DNA of 52,594 nt, taken from positions 1-52,594 of the forward strand of contig JAFSNG010000047.1 in assembly GCA_017447515.1 (NCBI GenBank). The letters run 5' to 3'. Both the position numbers and the translations under genes were made by a program. Position 1 is the first letter of the stretch, and the number at the start of each line of letters is the position of its first letter. This DNA comes from Prevotella sp. GTDB lineage: Bacteria; Bacteroidota; Bacteroidia; Bacteroidales; Bacteroidaceae. The notes under the pieces were generated by a model, which saw only the letters and a program-made list of their open reading frames with translations, did not search any database and was not told the origin of the DNA. Below, one piece after another: positions 25,042-32,385 of the stretch.

Positions 25042-25974
25042 ATGAATATGAAACTGAAATCATTTATATTGGCAATGGTGTTTGCAGCAGCGCAGTCTGC
25101 TGCTGCATACACCTCAACTCCTGTCACCGAAACCCCTGACTGGAAGGTGGACTGGAGCTACAACCAGGAGCGACCCGACTGGCAGGCTCCCAACGCCTCT
25201 GACTACGCCAGCTTCACCGTGATGCTGATCAAGATTGAGGAAGTCCTGCAGCCCTACGCCTCTACCGACGACCTGCTGGCTATCTTCGTCGGCGACGAGC
25301 TGCGCGGACTGGCCAGCCCCGCCTATGTGGTGGGCAGCGAAAACGAACCCATCAGCTTCGTGCTGAAAGCGTTCACCAACGAGTCCAGTGGCGACACTAT
25401 GGACGTCACGCTGAAGTACTATTGCGCCAAGGCGAGCCAGATATTCAGCCTCTCGACCTCCATCGTCTTCGACAGCGAGACCATCGGCGTTGAAGAGGAA
25501 TTCGTCCCCAAGTTCTCAGAGGGTTCACCCAAATATCCCGTGGTGACGACCATTGACCCTGCCGACCTACTCGCCCAGGCAGGCATCACGCCCGCCGATG
25601 GCGACCAGGTGGCCGTGTTTGTGGGCGACGAGTGCCGCGGCGTGCTGACGCTCCCATTGGAAGAGGGAGAGCTGCTCGACGTCTACCTGCGTGAGGAAGG
25701 CGAGGAGATTACCTTGATGTACTACGACAGCACCAACCAGCGCATCCTGACCCTTGCCGAGGGTGGGGAAGAAGTCTTCATGAAAGGCGATGCCAACGGT
25801 GACGGCGTGGTGGACGTGAGCGACTACATCGCCATTGCCAACTACATCCTTGGCGACATCCCCGAAGGCTTCAAAGAGAAGGCTGCCGACGTGAACGACG
25901 ACGGCATCATCGACGTGAGCGACTACATCGGCGTGGCGAACATCATCCTCTACGGGAATATCAATGGCAAGTAA
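25042..25974 (+). CDS. Secreted protein with C-terminal type I dockerin-like repeats
   Basis: 310 residues with a signal peptide (to about ...AAAYT). Two copies of a module (DDLLAIFVGDELRG near 75; GDQVAVFVGDECRG near 190) resemble segments at the C terminus of the giant protein upstream. Residues 250-308 form a dockerin-like pair: DANGDGVVDVSDYIAIANYI and DVNDDGIIDVSDYIGVANII, each with the D-x-[ND]-x-[DN]-G calcium loop and an F-helix. Dockerins bind cohesins, and the next gene encodes cohesin-like repeats. It starts 16 bases after the giant gene, so the genes are probably co-transcribed. There is no T9SS tail. Confidence 0.83.
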   Translation: MNMKLKSFILAMVFAAAQSAAAYTSTPVTETPDWKVDWSYNQERPDWQAPNASDYASFTVMLIKIEEVLQPYASTDDLLAIFVGDELRGLASPAYVVGSENEPISFVLKAFTNESSGDTMDVTLKYYCAKASQIFSLSTSIVFDSETIGVEEEFVPKFSEGSPKYPVVTTIDPADLLAQAGITPADGDQVAVFVGDECRGVLTLPLEEGELLDVYLREEGEEITLMYYDSTNQRILTLAEGGEEVFMKGDANGDGVVDVSDYIAIANYILGDIPEGFKEKAADVNDDGIIDVSDYIGVANIILYGNINGK

Positions 25975-26016
25975 GGCTGCGGTGCAGCATCTATGATCAA
26001 TTCATTTCATACGACA

Positions 26017-27153
26017 ATGAGAAAGATTTTATTACTGTTTGTGATGCTCTGCCTGGCACAGACTGCAGTGAAGGCCGACACCGACCTGACAGCCTACGAC
26101 AATGTGATATTCGTGTCTCCGGCCACTGTCGGTCAGAAGAGTGGCAATGAGGTGACACTCACCATCTGCATGAACAATACGGCCCCGATTCGCGGCTTCC
26201 AGTTCGACCTGTACCTCCCCGACGGCATGACTGCCGTGAAGACGGAGAATGGCAAGATAATGGCATCGCTGAACTCGGATCGTCTGCCTCAGGGTGACGA
26301 CCATACGCTGTCCGTGGCTGAGCAGGCTGACGGCTCCATCCGCTTCCTCTGCGGCTCGCCGTACAATGAGACCTTCACCGGCATGTGGGGCTCGATAGCC
26401 ACCATCAGGGTGAACTTCAAAGGGATGGCCAAAGGCTGGTACCCCCTCAGACTGAAAGCCATCAAACTTACCGAGAGCGACATCAGCAGGTTCTACGAGG
26501 TGGATGAGGTTGTCACCAGGTTCACCGTCCTCGCTGACGCTGGCACTGGCAGCACCGACATATCGGCCTACGACAACGTCATCTTTGTGTCTCCGGCCTT
26601 CGTAGACCAGACCAAGAGCGGTAATGAGGTGACGCTCGACATCTGCATGAACAATACGGCCCCGATTCGCGGCTTCCAGTTCGACCTGTACCTCCCCGAA
26701 GGCATGACTGCCGTGAAGACATCGAACGACAAGTTTGTGACATCGCTGAATGCAGCCCGCTTGCCTGTGGGCGACGGCCATACGCTGACGGTGGCTGAGC
26801 AGGCTGACGGCGCACTGCGCTTCCTCTGCGGCTCGCCGTACAATGAGACCTTCACCGACATGTCAGGTATGATAGCCACCCTCCTGGTGAACATCGAGGG
26901 GCTGGTCTATGGCGAGTACCCCATGACGCTGAAAGCCATCAAACTCAGCGAGAGCGACATCAGCAAGTTCTACGAGGTCTCCGAGATTGTCACCAAGTTC
27001 ACCGTTGGCTATAACACGACGGACATCAGCGACAATCAACGTGAAACGATAACCCATCATCAATGGTACACGCTCGACGGCCGCCTGCTCAACGGCAAGC
27101 CCACCGCAAAAGGAGTGTATATTGTGAATGGTAAGGCTGTCGTGATTAAGTGA
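26017..27153 (+). CDS. Secreted protein with two cohesin-like repeats and T9SS tail
   Basis: About 378 residues. The start MRKILLLFVMLCLAQTAVKA is a clean signal peptide, so ATG 26017 is preferred over 25993. Two repeats of about 155 residues follow, each with GNEVTL.ICMNNTAPIRGFQF, then LYLP(D/E)GMTAVK, a DG(S/A)(I/L)RFLCGSPYNE strand and an IAT..VN..G strand. This order of strands resembles cohesin domains (inference from pattern, not from a search). The end WYTLDGRLL...GVYIVNGKAVVIK is a T9SS-type tail. Thus it may be the surface anchor to which the dockerin protein binds. Confidence 0.75.
   Translation: MRKILLLFVMLCLAQTAVKADTDLTAYDNVIFVSPATVGQKSGNEVTLTICMNNTAPIRGFQFDLYLPDGMTAVKTENGKIMASLNSDRLPQGDDHTLSVAEQADGSIRFLCGSPYNETFTGMWGSIATIRVNFKGMAKGWYPLRLKAIKLTESDISRFYEVDEVVTRFTVLADAGTGSTDISAYDNVIFVSPAFVDQTKSGNEVTLDICMNNTAPIRGFQFDLYLPEGMTAVKTSNDKFVTSLNAARLPVGDGHTLTVAEQADGALRFLCGSPYNETFTDMSGMIATLLVNIEGLVYGEYPMTLKAIKLSESDISKFYEVSEIVTKFTVGYNTTDISDNQRETITHHQWYTLDGRLLNGKPTAKGVYIVNGKAVVIK
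26164..26719 (+). repeat. Near-identical DNA segments in the two cohesin-like repeats
   Basis: Bases 26164-26222 and 26641-26699 (offset 477) are identical over 59 bases, including synonymous sites, and identity resumes after one mismatch for about 20 more. A second block, encoding RFLCGSPYNETFT, is also nearly identical. The rest of the repeats has diverged. Confidence 0.8.
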
Positions 27154-27162
27154 TAGAAATGA

Positions 27163-27196
27163 GAGCTCGCTCACATGTCCTAGTGTGGGCGAGCTC
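27163..27196. other. Strong hairpin between cohesin-like gene and membrane-protein gene
   Basis: GAGCTCGCTCACA (27163-27175) pairs with TGTGGGCGAGCTC (27184-27196) over 13 positions with one G-T wobble and an eight-base loop. No T-run follows on the plus strand, so termination is possible but not typical. It may protect the upstream mRNA end or attenuate reading into the next gene. Confidence 0.7.
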
Positions 27197-27226
27197 GAAT
27201 GAAATTCAAGGTAGTGATTGAACATT

Positions 27227-27787
27227 ATGGAGACAAGATTCAAGAAGAGAGCCAAAGTCTTCGACATCGGTGTTACTGCCGTTGCCGCCGCGCTCTCTGT
27301 GGGCATCATGATTTTTGGTGTGTTTCATTTCGGTCTGAGTAATACGTGGCCCGAACTGGTGCTTAACATATTCTACATCGCCTGTTTGGTGATGATGTGG
27401 ATGTACTTCTTCGACTCCCCACGTATCACCACAGAGCAGTTTAACTACTGGTCGTCGGTGTGTGTGGGTATGACGATACTGCTGCGCGACATCCTCTTTG
27501 CGCCGCCACTGGCCAGCTACCCGCTCCACCTGGCGTGCTTCACGCTGTCGGTGCTGCTGCTCTGCACGCTCACCTATTTCTATTCGCGAAAGGACTGGAA
27601 GAGTTACTCGAAGAGCAATCTGTGGGCTATCTGCATCATCGATTTGATCATTGCCACACTCTACCACGTCGACATCATGTATTTTGAGGCGGCCGACGAA
27701 TATACCAACTACATGCTGACGGAAATCTGGATTCGTCCCGCCATCACCTACGGACTGGTGGCCTGTTTCGTGACGGAAACCAAATGA
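27227..27787 (+). CDS. Four-helix integral membrane protein of unknown function
   Basis: About 186 residues starting METRFKKRAKVFDIG; the upstream TTG at 27218 is less likely. About five hydrophobic stretches are separated by short loops, with a positively charged N terminus. I do not recognise the family. It lies 73 bases after the cohesin-like gene, behind a hairpin, and its stop overlaps a 27-codon ORF by four bases. Its place at the end of the giant-protein locus suggests a connection, but nothing in the sequence proves it. Confidence 0.7.
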   Translation: METRFKKRAKVFDIGVTAVAAALSVGIMIFGVFHFGLSNTWPELVLNIFYIACLVMMWMYFFDSPRITTEQFNYWSSVCVGMTILLRDILFAPPLASYPLHLACFTLSVLLLCTLTYFYSRKDWKSYSKSNLWAICIIDLIIATLYHVDIMYFEAADEYTNYMLTEIWIRPAITYGLVACFVTETK

Positions 27788-27867
27788 AGAATCTGCAAAC
27801 CAGATACATCTTATGTCTGTTGCCGGCTTTTGCCGCAATCGTCATTATTGCTTACAACATCGACTAA
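27784..27867 (+). CDS. Candidate 27-residue single-helix membrane peptide
   Basis: ATG overlaps the stop of the preceding membrane-protein gene in an ATGA junction. The peptide MKNLQTRYILCLLPAFAAIV... continues IIAYNID: a short polar, basic start, about 18 hydrophobic residues and an acidic end, which is the make-up of a single-pass membrane peptide. Coupling and composition together make chance less likely. The role is unknown; it may assist the larger membrane protein. Confidence 0.5.
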   Translation: MKNLQTRYILCLLPAFAAIVIIAYNID

Positions 27868-27882
27868 GTTCCTGGCCAACTA

Positions 27883-28410
27883 TTATTTCACGCGCCAGAC
27901 GTTGAGGACGATGCCCTTGAACGATTGTGACCACTCAGGGGCACAGACGAAGAGGGCGTTGTTCATCCAACCATAACGGCTGTCGGCAGGTGCCTCAAAC
28001 TGGGGTGCAGCCTTGAAATAGAACGAGGGATTGCCGTCGGTGTCTTTGCCATTGTAGATGATGCCGCGATTGCGCACGTGGATGTAGATGCCATCGTCGG
28101 TCTTGATGCTGTAGATGGCTTCCAGTTCCGTGCGGTTTCCTTCTGCATTGGCCAGCTGATAGTCGGCTCCTCCGTTGAGGATGGTACCCTTCAACAACGG
28201 ACCCTCAAAGGTCCCGCCGGTAATGGGAATCACCGTCCGGCGTCCGTGCTGGGTGTTTTGGATGCTGTACGTCTCACCCAGCGTAACCCTTAGCTGCAGG
28301 GCGAATTCCAACTGAGGGGTATCGGTATCCTTGGGAGGATACGTCTGAGCCTGTAAACTGTAAACGGAGCACATAAACAGTGCCAGAATGGATAAAATAG
28401 TCTTTTTCAT
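27883..28410 (-). CDS. DUF3237 domain-containing secreted protein
   Basis: 175 residues with a signal peptide (MKKTILSILALFMCSVYSLQ, cleaved near AQT). The body LRVTLGETYSIQNTQHGRR then TVIPITGGTFEGPLLKGTIL and NGGADYQL is characteristic of DUF3237, a small beta-barrel family of unknown function. It is convergent with the membrane protein and downstream of the GH20 gene on the same strand with a 60-base gap, so the two may be co-transcribed. Confidence 0.85.
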   Translation of the reverse strand: MKKTILSILALFMCSVYSLQAQTYPPKDTDTPQLEFALQLRVTLGETYSIQNTQHGRRTVIPITGGTFEGPLLKGTILNGGADYQLANAEGNRTELEAIYSIKTDDGIYIHVRNRGIIYNGKDTDGNPSFYFKAAPQFEAPADSRYGWMNNALFVCAPEWSQSFKGIVLNVWRVK

Positions 28411-28470
28411 ATTATTATTAATTGTGAGTTATGAATTAGATAATAATGAATTGTCATACGTTTTTGGTTC

Positions 28471-30087
28471 TTATTCGCTGCAACAGTAGGGCCAGTGTTG
28501 TTGGCGGTAGATGGTGGTGAGGGACGGCAGGCGGCGAAGGAAGCCGGCATAATCCTTTTGCGTCGGACTGGCCCACTGTACCTCGGCGAGGGCAGCGGCG
28601 CGGGGCAGCATTTGGTAGAGCAGCAGCTGTCGCCACGGGATGTACTCCGTCCAGATGTTCGCCTGTACACCGATGATATGTTGGCGTGTGGTCTCGTCGA
28701 GTTCCTCGGGCAGGGGTTCGTAGCTGTAGATTTTCTCCAAAGGCACATAGCCGCCAATGAGCAGGGGTTTGTTCCAGGTCTTTTCCTCGTCGGTCTGGTA
28801 GTAGTCGAAATAGCAATAGGCCGTGGGTGCCATGATGACGTCGTGGCCCTCTTTGGCCGCCTTGATGCCGTGTTCTATTCCGCGCCAGCAGAGCACGGTG
28901 GCACTCTGGCTGATGTCGCCTTCCATGATTTCATCCCAACCTATGATGCTGCGGCCCTTCGCATTGATATATTGTTCCATGCGGTTGGTGAAGTAGCCTT
29001 GCAGCTTGGCTTCTGCGCTCAGTTTACCACTGGCCTTGATGCCCTGTTCGCGGATGCGCTGCTGGCATTTCGGACACTGTTCCCAACGTTTCTTCGGAGC
29101 CTCGTCGCCTCCGATGTTGATATATTTGGAGGGGAAGATGTCTACGAGTTCGTCGACGACGCCACAGAGCAGGTCGAACACCTTGTCGTTGCCAGCGCAG
29201 AGGATGTCGTCGAAGATACCCCACGTCGGCTCCACCTCGTAGGGTCCGCCCGTGCAGCCTAACTCAGGATAGGCGGCGAGGATGGCCAGTGCATGTCCGG
29301 GAAGTTCCACTTCGGGAATGACGGTGATGCAGCGTTCTGCCGCATAGCGCACCACTTCGCGCAGCTGTTCCTGCGTGTAATAGCCTCCATGAGGCGTGTC
29401 GTCGAAGAGCCCTGTATTGCGACCGATGACGGTATGGCGACGCTGCGAACCTATCTCGTGCAGCCGCGGATATCGCTTGCTCTCCATGCGCCATCCCTGG
29501 TCGTCGGTGAGGTGCCAGTGGAAGGTGTTCATGTTGTGCAGCGCGAGGATGTCGATATACTCCTTTACCTGTTCCACCGTGAAGAAATGGCGGCACACGT
29601 CGAGGTGCATGGCGCGATAGGCAAAGCGTGGCGCGTCGTTGATCACTGCCGCGGGCAGCGAGATGGGTGAATGGGTTATGGTTTTCCTCAGCGTTTGCAC
29701 ACCGTAGAAAACACCGCGTGGACTGCCGCCAGCGACGGTGATGCTCCGCTTACGGCCGTCGACGGTCAGGCGGTAAGCCTCTACGCCCAGTTCCGAAACC
29801 GTCACGAGGCGGATGCTCTTGCCTTTCTTGGGCACCTGTGCGACGACAGGCAGGCGCAAACCGCTGGCCTGTTCCACATACGTCTGAAGAAACTCGGCAT
29901 TGCGACGCATCTGTGCATCGTCGCTGCCACACACAATCACACACGAGCCGTCAACGACGAACGGTTCACCACCCGTCAGCCTGACATCTTTCACTGCGGG
30001 TACTACTTGGTAAACACTGTCCGCATCCGCTGCAAAAGCTGTACTGACAAGCCCCAGAAACAAGTAAAGGAACATCATTTTTCTCAT
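28471..30087 (-). CDS. Beta-N-acetylhexosaminidase (GH20)
   Basis: 538 residues: signal peptide (MRKMMFLYLFLGLVSTAFAA), a GH20b-type N-terminal domain (about 25-150) and the catalytic TIM barrel from about 155. The catalytic pair Asp328-Glu329 is in INIGGDEAPKKRW; HNMNTFHWHLTDDQGWR and IPEVELPGHA are further family blocks. It should release terminal GlcNAc or GalNAc from glycans in the periplasm or at the surface. It stands alone with its own promoter. The PIG-L-type deacetylase gene about 1.1 kb away might act on GlcNAc products. Confidence 0.93.
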   Translation of the reverse strand: MRKMMFLYLFLGLVSTAFAADADSVYQVVPAVKDVRLTGGEPFVVDGSCVIVCGSDDAQMRRNAEFLQTYVEQASGLRLPVVAQVPKKGKSIRLVTVSELGVEAYRLTVDGRKRSITVAGGSPRGVFYGVQTLRKTITHSPISLPAAVINDAPRFAYRAMHLDVCRHFFTVEQVKEYIDILALHNMNTFHWHLTDDQGWRMESKRYPRLHEIGSQRRHTVIGRNTGLFDDTPHGGYYTQEQLREVVRYAAERCITVIPEVELPGHALAILAAYPELGCTGGPYEVEPTWGIFDDILCAGNDKVFDLLCGVVDELVDIFPSKYINIGGDEAPKKRWEQCPKCQQRIREQGIKASGKLSAEAKLQGYFTNRMEQYINAKGRSIIGWDEIMEGDISQSATVLCWRGIEHGIKAAKEGHDVIMAPTAYCYFDYYQTDEEKTWNKPLLIGGYVPLEKIYSYEPLPEELDETTRQHIIGVQANIWTEYIPWRQLLLYQMLPRAAALAEVQWASPTQKDYAGFLRRLPSLTTIYRQQHWPYCCSE

Positions 30088-30095
30088 AACATCTG

Positions 30096-30126
30096 CAAAA
30101 ATACGAAATAGTGCGCAGAAAACAAA
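30096..30126 (-). promoter_or_regulatory. Promoter of the GH20 gene
   Basis: Minus-strand TTTG (plus CAAA 30123-30126), a 19-base spacer and TATTTTTG (plus CAAAAATA 30096-30103). Only about nine bases separate the -7 box from the GH20 start at 30087, giving a very short leader. Confidence 0.7.
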
Positions 30127-30162
30127 GAAAAATCAGCATTTATTTTACTTTTTTCCCCTTCG

Positions 30163-30202
30163 TTGCGACAGATTTTGAGGGTATTCCCGAAATGTGTCGC
30201 AA
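30163..30202. promoter_or_regulatory. Long imperfect palindrome ahead of the broken lipoprotein gene
   Basis: TTGCGACA (30163-30170) and TGTCGCAA (30195-30202) are perfect complements. Inside them ATTT/AAAT and GGG/CCC can also pair around a TATT loop. It sits 20 bases before the lipoprotein ATG and could be an operator or an mRNA hairpin. Confidence 0.55.
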
Positions 30203-30221
30203 ATTTAAAAAATTACTCATT

Positions 30222-31035
30222 ATGAAGAAGAATTCAATTTTGGTAAAGAAGGTGCTCATGAGCATCGCTACCGCAGCAACTTTCACATTCGGACTTACCG
30301 CATGTAGTGACGACAACCTGGAGAACTGGTTGGCGACCGCTACATCATTGACGTCGTTCCCGCCACGATGGTCGAGGTTGTAGGCGAAAAGAAGGTGAAC
30401 CTGCAGACCAACATCTACGTGAACAATGATACCCGCTCGGTGCAGACCCGTGCTGCTGCCGACAACATCCCTGAGTATGCAGCCAAGTATGTCGACGACA
30501 ACAACGTCGTTCACCCCGCAGCCGTTCTGCTGACCGATCCTTACGGCTATGACAAGGAGGTACACTATAGCGATGACCAGCCCTCTGCCGCCCAGACACG
30601 CGCAGCACAGACGGGTGAATACCAGTACCTGACCTCCAGAACAACTACTTCTACAGGAACTTCGCGATCAAGATGGACCTCGACCTGATCCACAAGCAGT
30701 TCGTGAACGACCACAAGCGCGAGCCGGATAACGTGACGAGCGACATCGAGGCACTGGTCGAATATATGAAGGGCTTTGCCAAGATGTACTACCTGAACAG
30801 TTCCAAGGTTCAGCAGATGTACAACAAGGATTACGTCCAGATGTTCATCGACTACGGCAAGACTGTGAACGGTTACAACGACAATGTAAAGGAACAGGCT
30901 GCTTACGAGACGGTGTTACTCCTGTACACTAAAAGACCGAATGACTACAGCAATTGGAATCTGAATAGCGGTGGTGGTTGGTTGAAGAGAGTTTATCAAA
31001 ATAACCTGGGCAATATATCCAGTTATAAGTATTAA
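30222..31035 (+). pseudogene. Frameshifted lipoprotein gene
   Basis: The start MKKNSILVKKVLM... with lipobox GLTAC (C near residue 28) is a lipoprotein signal peptide. Good coding sequence then moves between frames twice. Near 30330 frame 1 (...LENWL) gives way to another frame reading VGDRYIIDVVPATMVEVVGE. Near 30630 it passes to a third frame reading NNYFYRNFAIKMDLDLIHKQ. The final part ends ...NLGNISSYKY at 31035. Each change is a -1 type step, or each marks a deletion. I do not recognise the family. Two breaks make a functional product unlikely. Confidence 0.75.
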
Positions 31036-31060
31036 AATTCCACAGCTTCCTCTCACACGA

Positions 31061-31091
31061 AAAGGCTTCCCCTACTCGGGAAGCCTTTTTT
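31061..31091 (+). terminator. Rho-independent terminator after the broken lipoprotein gene
   Basis: AAAGGCTTCCC (31061-31071) pairs perfectly with GGGAAGCCTTT (31078-31088), followed by T residues. The hairpin of the next promoter module begins two bases later. Confidence 0.93.
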
Positions 31092-31092
31092 C

Positions 31093-31119
31093 GTAACTTT
31101 TCGCTTCGTGAGAAGTTAC
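31093..31119 (+). other. Hairpin of the promoter module upstream of the PIG-L gene
   Basis: GTAACTTTTC (31093-31102) pairs with GAGAAGTTAC (31110-31119), with one wobble. The left arm repeats the sequence TTCGTAACTTT that also forms the -7 box 86 bases downstream. A strong terminator lies immediately upstream, so this hairpin is not needed to end that transcript. Confidence 0.6.
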
Positions 31120-31154
31120 TCTCGCTCGAAAGAACAAAGAAAAGTGAACTTTCC

Positions 31155-31186
31155 TTTGGTTCTTTACTCACTTATTCGTAACTTTG
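31155..31186 (+). promoter_or_regulatory. Promoter of the PIG-L/LmbE-type deacetylase gene
   Basis: TTTG 31155-31158, a 20-base spacer and TAACTTTG 31179-31186, a full match to the consensus. The spacer CTCACTTATTCG is identical to that of the efp promoter. The leader is about 15 bases. Confidence 0.78.
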
Positions 31187-31205
31187 CAGGGGAAAAAATT
31201 GCATT

Positions 31206-32351
31206 ATGATGAACTTGAATCTGACTACGACTATCAATTTCGACCACATTGTGGATCGTGAGTTGCGGCACGACGTGATAGAACTGTGCCGTAAGACGGG
31301 CAAGCCCGTGCTGAAACTCTCGACGAAGGACTATGCTGACAACGGCCTGCAACACTACGTGGAGCAGTACGGGTCGGCAGGGTTGGTGAACATTGCGGTA
31401 TTTAACATCCTGCAGCACACTATTACCGGTTGGCCTGGAGGCAAGCCAAACGCCGACGATTCTACACGGCCTGAACGCGCGCTGCCCTATCCGAAGCGCG
31501 TCATCGTGTTCTCGCCACATCCCGACGACGACGTCATCTCGATGGGGGGCACCATCCGTCGCCTGATGCAGCAGGGCCACGACGTACACATCGCCTATGA
31601 GACGTCGGGCAACATTGCCGTTGCCGATGAGGAGGTGAGGCTGTACATGCATTTCATCCGTGCCTTCAACGATTTGTTTGCCAACGGCAGTGACGAAATC
31701 GTCAAGCACTACAGCAAGAGCGTGTTGGAATTCCTCAAGCGGAAGAAGGAGGGCGAGTGGGACAATCGCGACGTGCTGGCCATCAAGGGTCTTATCCGTC
31801 GTGGCGAGGCGCGCAATGCCTGTGGGTACAATGGTATCAAGAAAGACCACATCCACTTCCTCGACCTGCCCTTCTACGAGAGTGGCAAGATAGAGAAGCT
31901 GCCCATGTCGGAACGGGATGTGCATATCGTCGAAGAACTGTTGCAACAAGTGAAGCCACATCAGATCTACGTCGCTGCCGACCTGGCCGACCCGCACGGA
32001 ACGCACCGCAAATGTACCGACGCCGTGTTGGCCGCTATCGACGAGGAGAAGAAGGCGGGTGCTGAATGGCTTGCTGACTGTCGTGTATGGATGTATCGCG
32101 GAGCGTGGGCAGAATGGGAGATAGAGAATGTCGAGATGTGTGTACCTATGAGTCCTGAGGAGCTGCGCGAAAAACGCAACGCCATCCTGCGCCACCAGAG
32201 TCAGATGGAGAGTGCGCCGTTCCTGGGCAACGACGAGCGGCTGTTCTGGCAACGTGCCGAAGACCGCAACCGCGCCACCGCCAAGCAATACGACGACCTG
32301 GGACTGGCCTGCTACGAGGCTATGGAGGCTTTTGTCGAATATAAGTTTTAG
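31206..32351 (+). CDS. PIG-L/LmbE-family deacetylase (lacks the usual NagB half)
   Basis: 381 residues. The PIG-L zinc motif HPDDD is at 105-109 (FSPHPDDDVISMGG), and ADPHGTHRKC near 265 supplies the other ligands. Residues 10-100 (LRHDVIELCRKTGKPVLKLS ... ITGWPGGKPNADD) correspond to the linker that, in Bacteroidetes proteins annotated as NagB-like, joins an N-terminal glucosamine-6-phosphate deaminase domain to this one. Here that first domain is absent and the gene has its own promoter 20 bases upstream. It probably deacetylates a GlcNAc derivative. The linker start means an ancestral fusion was trimmed. Confidence 0.8.
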   Translation: MMNLNLTTTINFDHIVDRELRHDVIELCRKTGKPVLKLSTKDYADNGLQHYVEQYGSAGLVNIAVFNILQHTITGWPGGKPNADDSTRPERALPYPKRVIVFSPHPDDDVISMGGTIRRLMQQGHDVHIAYETSGNIAVADEEVRLYMHFIRAFNDLFANGSDEIVKHYSKSVLEFLKRKKEGEWDNRDVLAIKGLIRRGEARNACGYNGIKKDHIHFLDLPFYESGKIEKLPMSERDVHIVEELLQQVKPHQIYVAADLADPHGTHRKCTDAVLAAIDEEKKAGAEWLADCRVWMYRGAWAEWEIENVEMCVPMSPEELREKRNAILRHQSQMESAPFLGNDERLFWQRAEDRNRATAKQYDDLGLACYEAMEAFVEYKF

Positions 32352-32385
32352 ATTTCACCTTCACGTACTCAATGTCCTCTCGCCA
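32352..32385 (-). other. Short sequence matching the tcdA 3' end
   Basis: Between convergent genes the minus strand reads GACATTGAGTACGTGAAGG and so on, encoding DIEYVKVK. The tcdA gene at 38.9 kb ends in the same eight codons with three base differences. No stop follows here, so it is at most a remnant. Confidence 0.4.

Noticed and set aside
27883-28410. DUF3237 gene as part of the cohesin-dockerin locus
   Set aside because: It is on the opposite strand, convergent with the membrane genes and nearer to the GH20 gene; nothing links it to the giant-protein operon.
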